From the NCBI RefSeq assembly GCF_014645835.1, contig NZ_BMMM01000004.1, positions 533,194 through 587,454 of the forward strand: a DNA stretch of 54,261 nucleotides. The letters run 5' to 3'. This document shows positions 52,776 through 54,261 of this stretch, piece by piece (the stretch's first letter is position 1; each line of letters opens with the position of its first letter). The DNA is from Streptomyces albiflavescens. GTDB lineage: Bacteria > Actinomycetota > Actinomycetes > Streptomycetales > Streptomycetaceae. Under the pieces are notes generated by a model. That model was not told the origin of the DNA and did not search any database. It saw only the letters and a program-made list of their open reading frames with translations. The position numbers were made by a program, and so were the translations under genes.

Positions 52776-53699
52776 ATGTCGGAGAACGTCAGCGGGACGA
52801 GCGCCACAGGCAAGGCCGAAGCGGGAATCGGGGCGGGCGTCGACCTCGGCCGAGTGCGCCAGCTCTGGCACCTGCTGGAGCCGCTGCACGCGGTGTACTA
52901 CTACGCGCCGGAGAGCTTCGAGGAAGCGGCCGCGCTCGGTTACGGAACGGAGGAGCGCTGGCCGAGCTACTTCCCGTACCGCGCCGCGCCGTTGGGGGCG
53001 GTCGGGAGCGAGCGCGTGGCCTCCGCCTTCTACAGCTTCAGCCCGCGCATGGTCGCCGAACACATGAAGTCCGCCTGGGGGACCGCGAGTCCGGATCAGG
53101 TGCTGAAGGCGCGGGAGCGAGCCGTCGACCGGGCTTATCGCTCGATCCTCGGCGACCGGATACACAGCCCCGAACTCGCCGAGGCCGCCGCCCTGGCGCG
53201 CCGTGCCGCCGAGGCCGCGAACACCGCGGGCCGTCCACTCGCCGCCGCCTACGCGGAGTTGGTCTGGCCCGAGGCTCCCCACCTCCAGCTGTGGCACGCG
53301 GCGACGATCCTGCGCGAGCACCGGGGCGACGGCCACCTCGCCGCACTGCTCATCGCCGGGCTCGACCCGGTCGAGTCACTCGTCTCCTTCGCGGCGATAG
53401 GCGCAGCCTCCGTGGAGCGCTTCGAGAGCCGCGGCTGGAGCCCGGAGGAATGGACCGCCGCCCGCCAACGCCTCACCGCCCGCGGCCTGGTGAACGAGGA
53501 CGGCACCGCCACCCCCGCCGGCCACGAGCTGCGCCGCCAGGTCGAACAGCACACGGACGAGCTGGCCGCCGCCCCTTGGCGCGCCCTCGGCCCGGACGTC
53601 ACCGCCCGCCTCGCCGACCTTCTCGGTGAGTTCTGGGTCGCGGCGCTGAGCTCGGGGCTGCTGCCTTCGGAGACGACACTGGGGATCGGGAAGGTGTGA
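52776..53699 (+). CDS. SCO6745-like helical protein
   Basis: 307 aa. Resembles the actinobacterial family often labelled SCO6745: VRQLWHLLEPLHAVYYYAPES near the start, WPSYFPYRAAPLG, FYSFSPRMVAEHM, then a C-terminal winged-helix-like part (RGWSPEEWTAARQRLTARGLV). Biochemical role unknown. ATG 52776; GAGGGG lies about 10 nt upstream. Divergent from the TetR gene and probably its target. Confidence 0.82.
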   Translation: MSENVSGTSATGKAEAGIGAGVDLGRVRQLWHLLEPLHAVYYYAPESFEEAAALGYGTEERWPSYFPYRAAPLGAVGSERVASAFYSFSPRMVAEHMKSAWGTASPDQVLKARERAVDRAYRSILGDRIHSPELAEAAALARRAAEAANTAGRPLAAAYAELVWPEAPHLQLWHAATILREHRGDGHLAALLIAGLDPVESLVSFAAIGAASVERFESRGWSPEEWTAARQRLTARGLVNEDGTATPAGHELRRQVEQHTDELAAAPWRALGPDVTARLADLLGEFWVAALSSGLLPSETTLGIGKV

Positions 53700-53840
53700 G
53701 GCGATGTGACGACGCGCCCGATAGTCCAACTCCGGCTCGGGCACAGCGGAACCGCCCGCGGGACCGGGTCTCCGCGGACGGTTTCTGGTGCCTGGGATTC
53801 AAGGTGATTCAGTCGGTGCAAGCCTCCGTGCATCTTCGGG

Positions 53841-54020
53841 TCACTGCTGTTCGGGCCGGTCGCGGTCCATGCCCATCGCGCCCTCGATCTTCTGCTGCGC
53901 GTCGTCGACCTGGCCCGTGTACTTGGTGCCCGTCTTTTCGTTGACTTCTTTTTCCGCGGCGTCGGACATGGCCTTGGCCCTGTGCTGCCCATGGCCCTTG
54001 AACCTGTCGAAGATGCCCAT
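53841..54020 (-). CDS. MT0933/CsbD-like small antitoxin-family protein
   Basis: 59 aa, hydrophilic and helical. MGIFDRFKGHGQHRAKAM then AAEKEVNEKTGTKYTGQVDDAQQKIEGAMG; the EKTGxKYxxQ(V/I)D pattern is that of the MT0933-like antitoxin family, with resemblance to CsbD stress proteins. ATG 54020 has AAGGAG 6 nt upstream. No toxin gene adjoins within the window, so it is an orphan here. The central helix is shorter than in the homologues I remember. Confidence 0.82.
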   Translation of the reverse strand: MGIFDRFKGHGQHRAKAMSDAAEKEVNEKTGTKYTGQVDDAQQKIEGAMGMDRDRPEQQ

Positions 54021-54120
54021 GCAGAGCTCCTTCCGAAGGTGTCTCGCCACCGACGATACGCCCGGCATGCACCGATTGCCCGTTGGGTGCAGGTAGGGAC
54101 GAGGGGCCCTGACCGCTACC

Positions 54121-54175
54121 GAGTTTCATTCGCAGTGCATCGGGCTTCAGCCCGGTGGTGAAGCGAATCTCGTGA
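54121..54175. other. Nested hairpin near the window end
   Basis: ATTCGC (54128-54133) pairs with GCGAAT (54163-54168) and encloses CGGGC-TTCA-GCCCG (54141-54154). Shape and GGCTTCAGCC core recall ends of IS200/IS605-type elements, but no tnpA or tnpB is visible in the window. The rest of 54069-54261 shows nothing supported. Confidence 0.3.
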
Positions 54176-54261
54176 TTGCGGCGCGGAGCGTCGCCGTGTC
54201 GTTCCGGCGGAGCCGGACCGGGCGGGCCGTGGCGGTGAGATGGGGAACGGATGTTCCCGGC

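Overview
The window is high-GC (about 70% or more) actinobacterial DNA. GTG starts, AAGGAG-type ribosome sites, few intergenic gaps and the protein families all point to Streptomyces. From memory only (not checked), the order ksgA-ispE-ABC-F, galTEK, ppc, pth-rplY-prsA-glmU and mfd is that of the conserved core of Streptomyces chromosomes near SCO3109-SCO3149 of S. coelicolor. No phage, integrase or intact transposase gene is visible.

Layout. 1-3.9 kb: ksgA, ispE and an ABC-F ATPase (rRNA maturation, MEP isoprenoid pathway, translation factor). 4.2-7.9 kb: a tandem pair of membrane-anchored PQQ-type beta-propeller proteins. 8.2-8.9 kb: a LuxR-type regulator with a degenerate receiver. 9.1-14.6 kb: a galactose block, with a Na+/solute symporter and a small membrane protein divergent from galT-galE-galK. 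14.7-18.5 kb: GNAT, a second LuxR-type regulator, MarR divergent from tam-VOC, and a RelE/Phd-type toxin-antitoxin pair. 18.6-23.3 kb: fatty-acid desaturase plus TetR regulator, divergent from ppc. 23.4-29.2 kb: a sortase substrate, a membrane protein, then pth, rplY, prsA, glmU and tRNA-Gln on the minus strand. 29.6-31 kb: an orphan histidine kinase, followed by a repeat-rich convergent gap. 31.6-36.8 kb: a dense locus of effector-like and immunity-like domains. 37.1-42.6 kb: a DivIVA-like coiled-coil protein, an ActP-like symporter with DUF485 partner, and an MFS exporter. 43-48 kb: an FtsX-type ABC exporter and a DUF2079 membrane protein. 48.4-54 kb: mfd, a TetR/SCO6745-like divergent pair and a small MT0933/CsbD-like protein.

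The most interesting region is 31580-36841. Two divergent units share a 229-bp promoter region. The minus unit encodes a YwqJ-type deaminase-fold protein followed by a SUKH-3-like immunity protein. The plus unit encodes a WHH-nuclease-like domain fused to a SUKH domain, then a 971-residue protein with an Imm35/YrhB-like head, a very long Pro/Gly linker, a deaminase-like H-x-E...C-x6-C core and a SUKH-4-like tail. No secretion or trafficking domain is visible, so this looks like a chromosomal intracellular effector/immunity island rather than an ordinary exported polymorphic toxin.

The window also carries many short tandem repeats: 24 bp x4 inside galT, 7 bp x29 after the kinase, 36 bp x3 in the DUF485 gene and 28 bp x3 before mfd. 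It holds candidate operators next to their likely regulators (MarR, TetR twice, toxin-antitoxin) and dispersed short repeat families. All domain calls come from reading motifs by eye; no database search was run.
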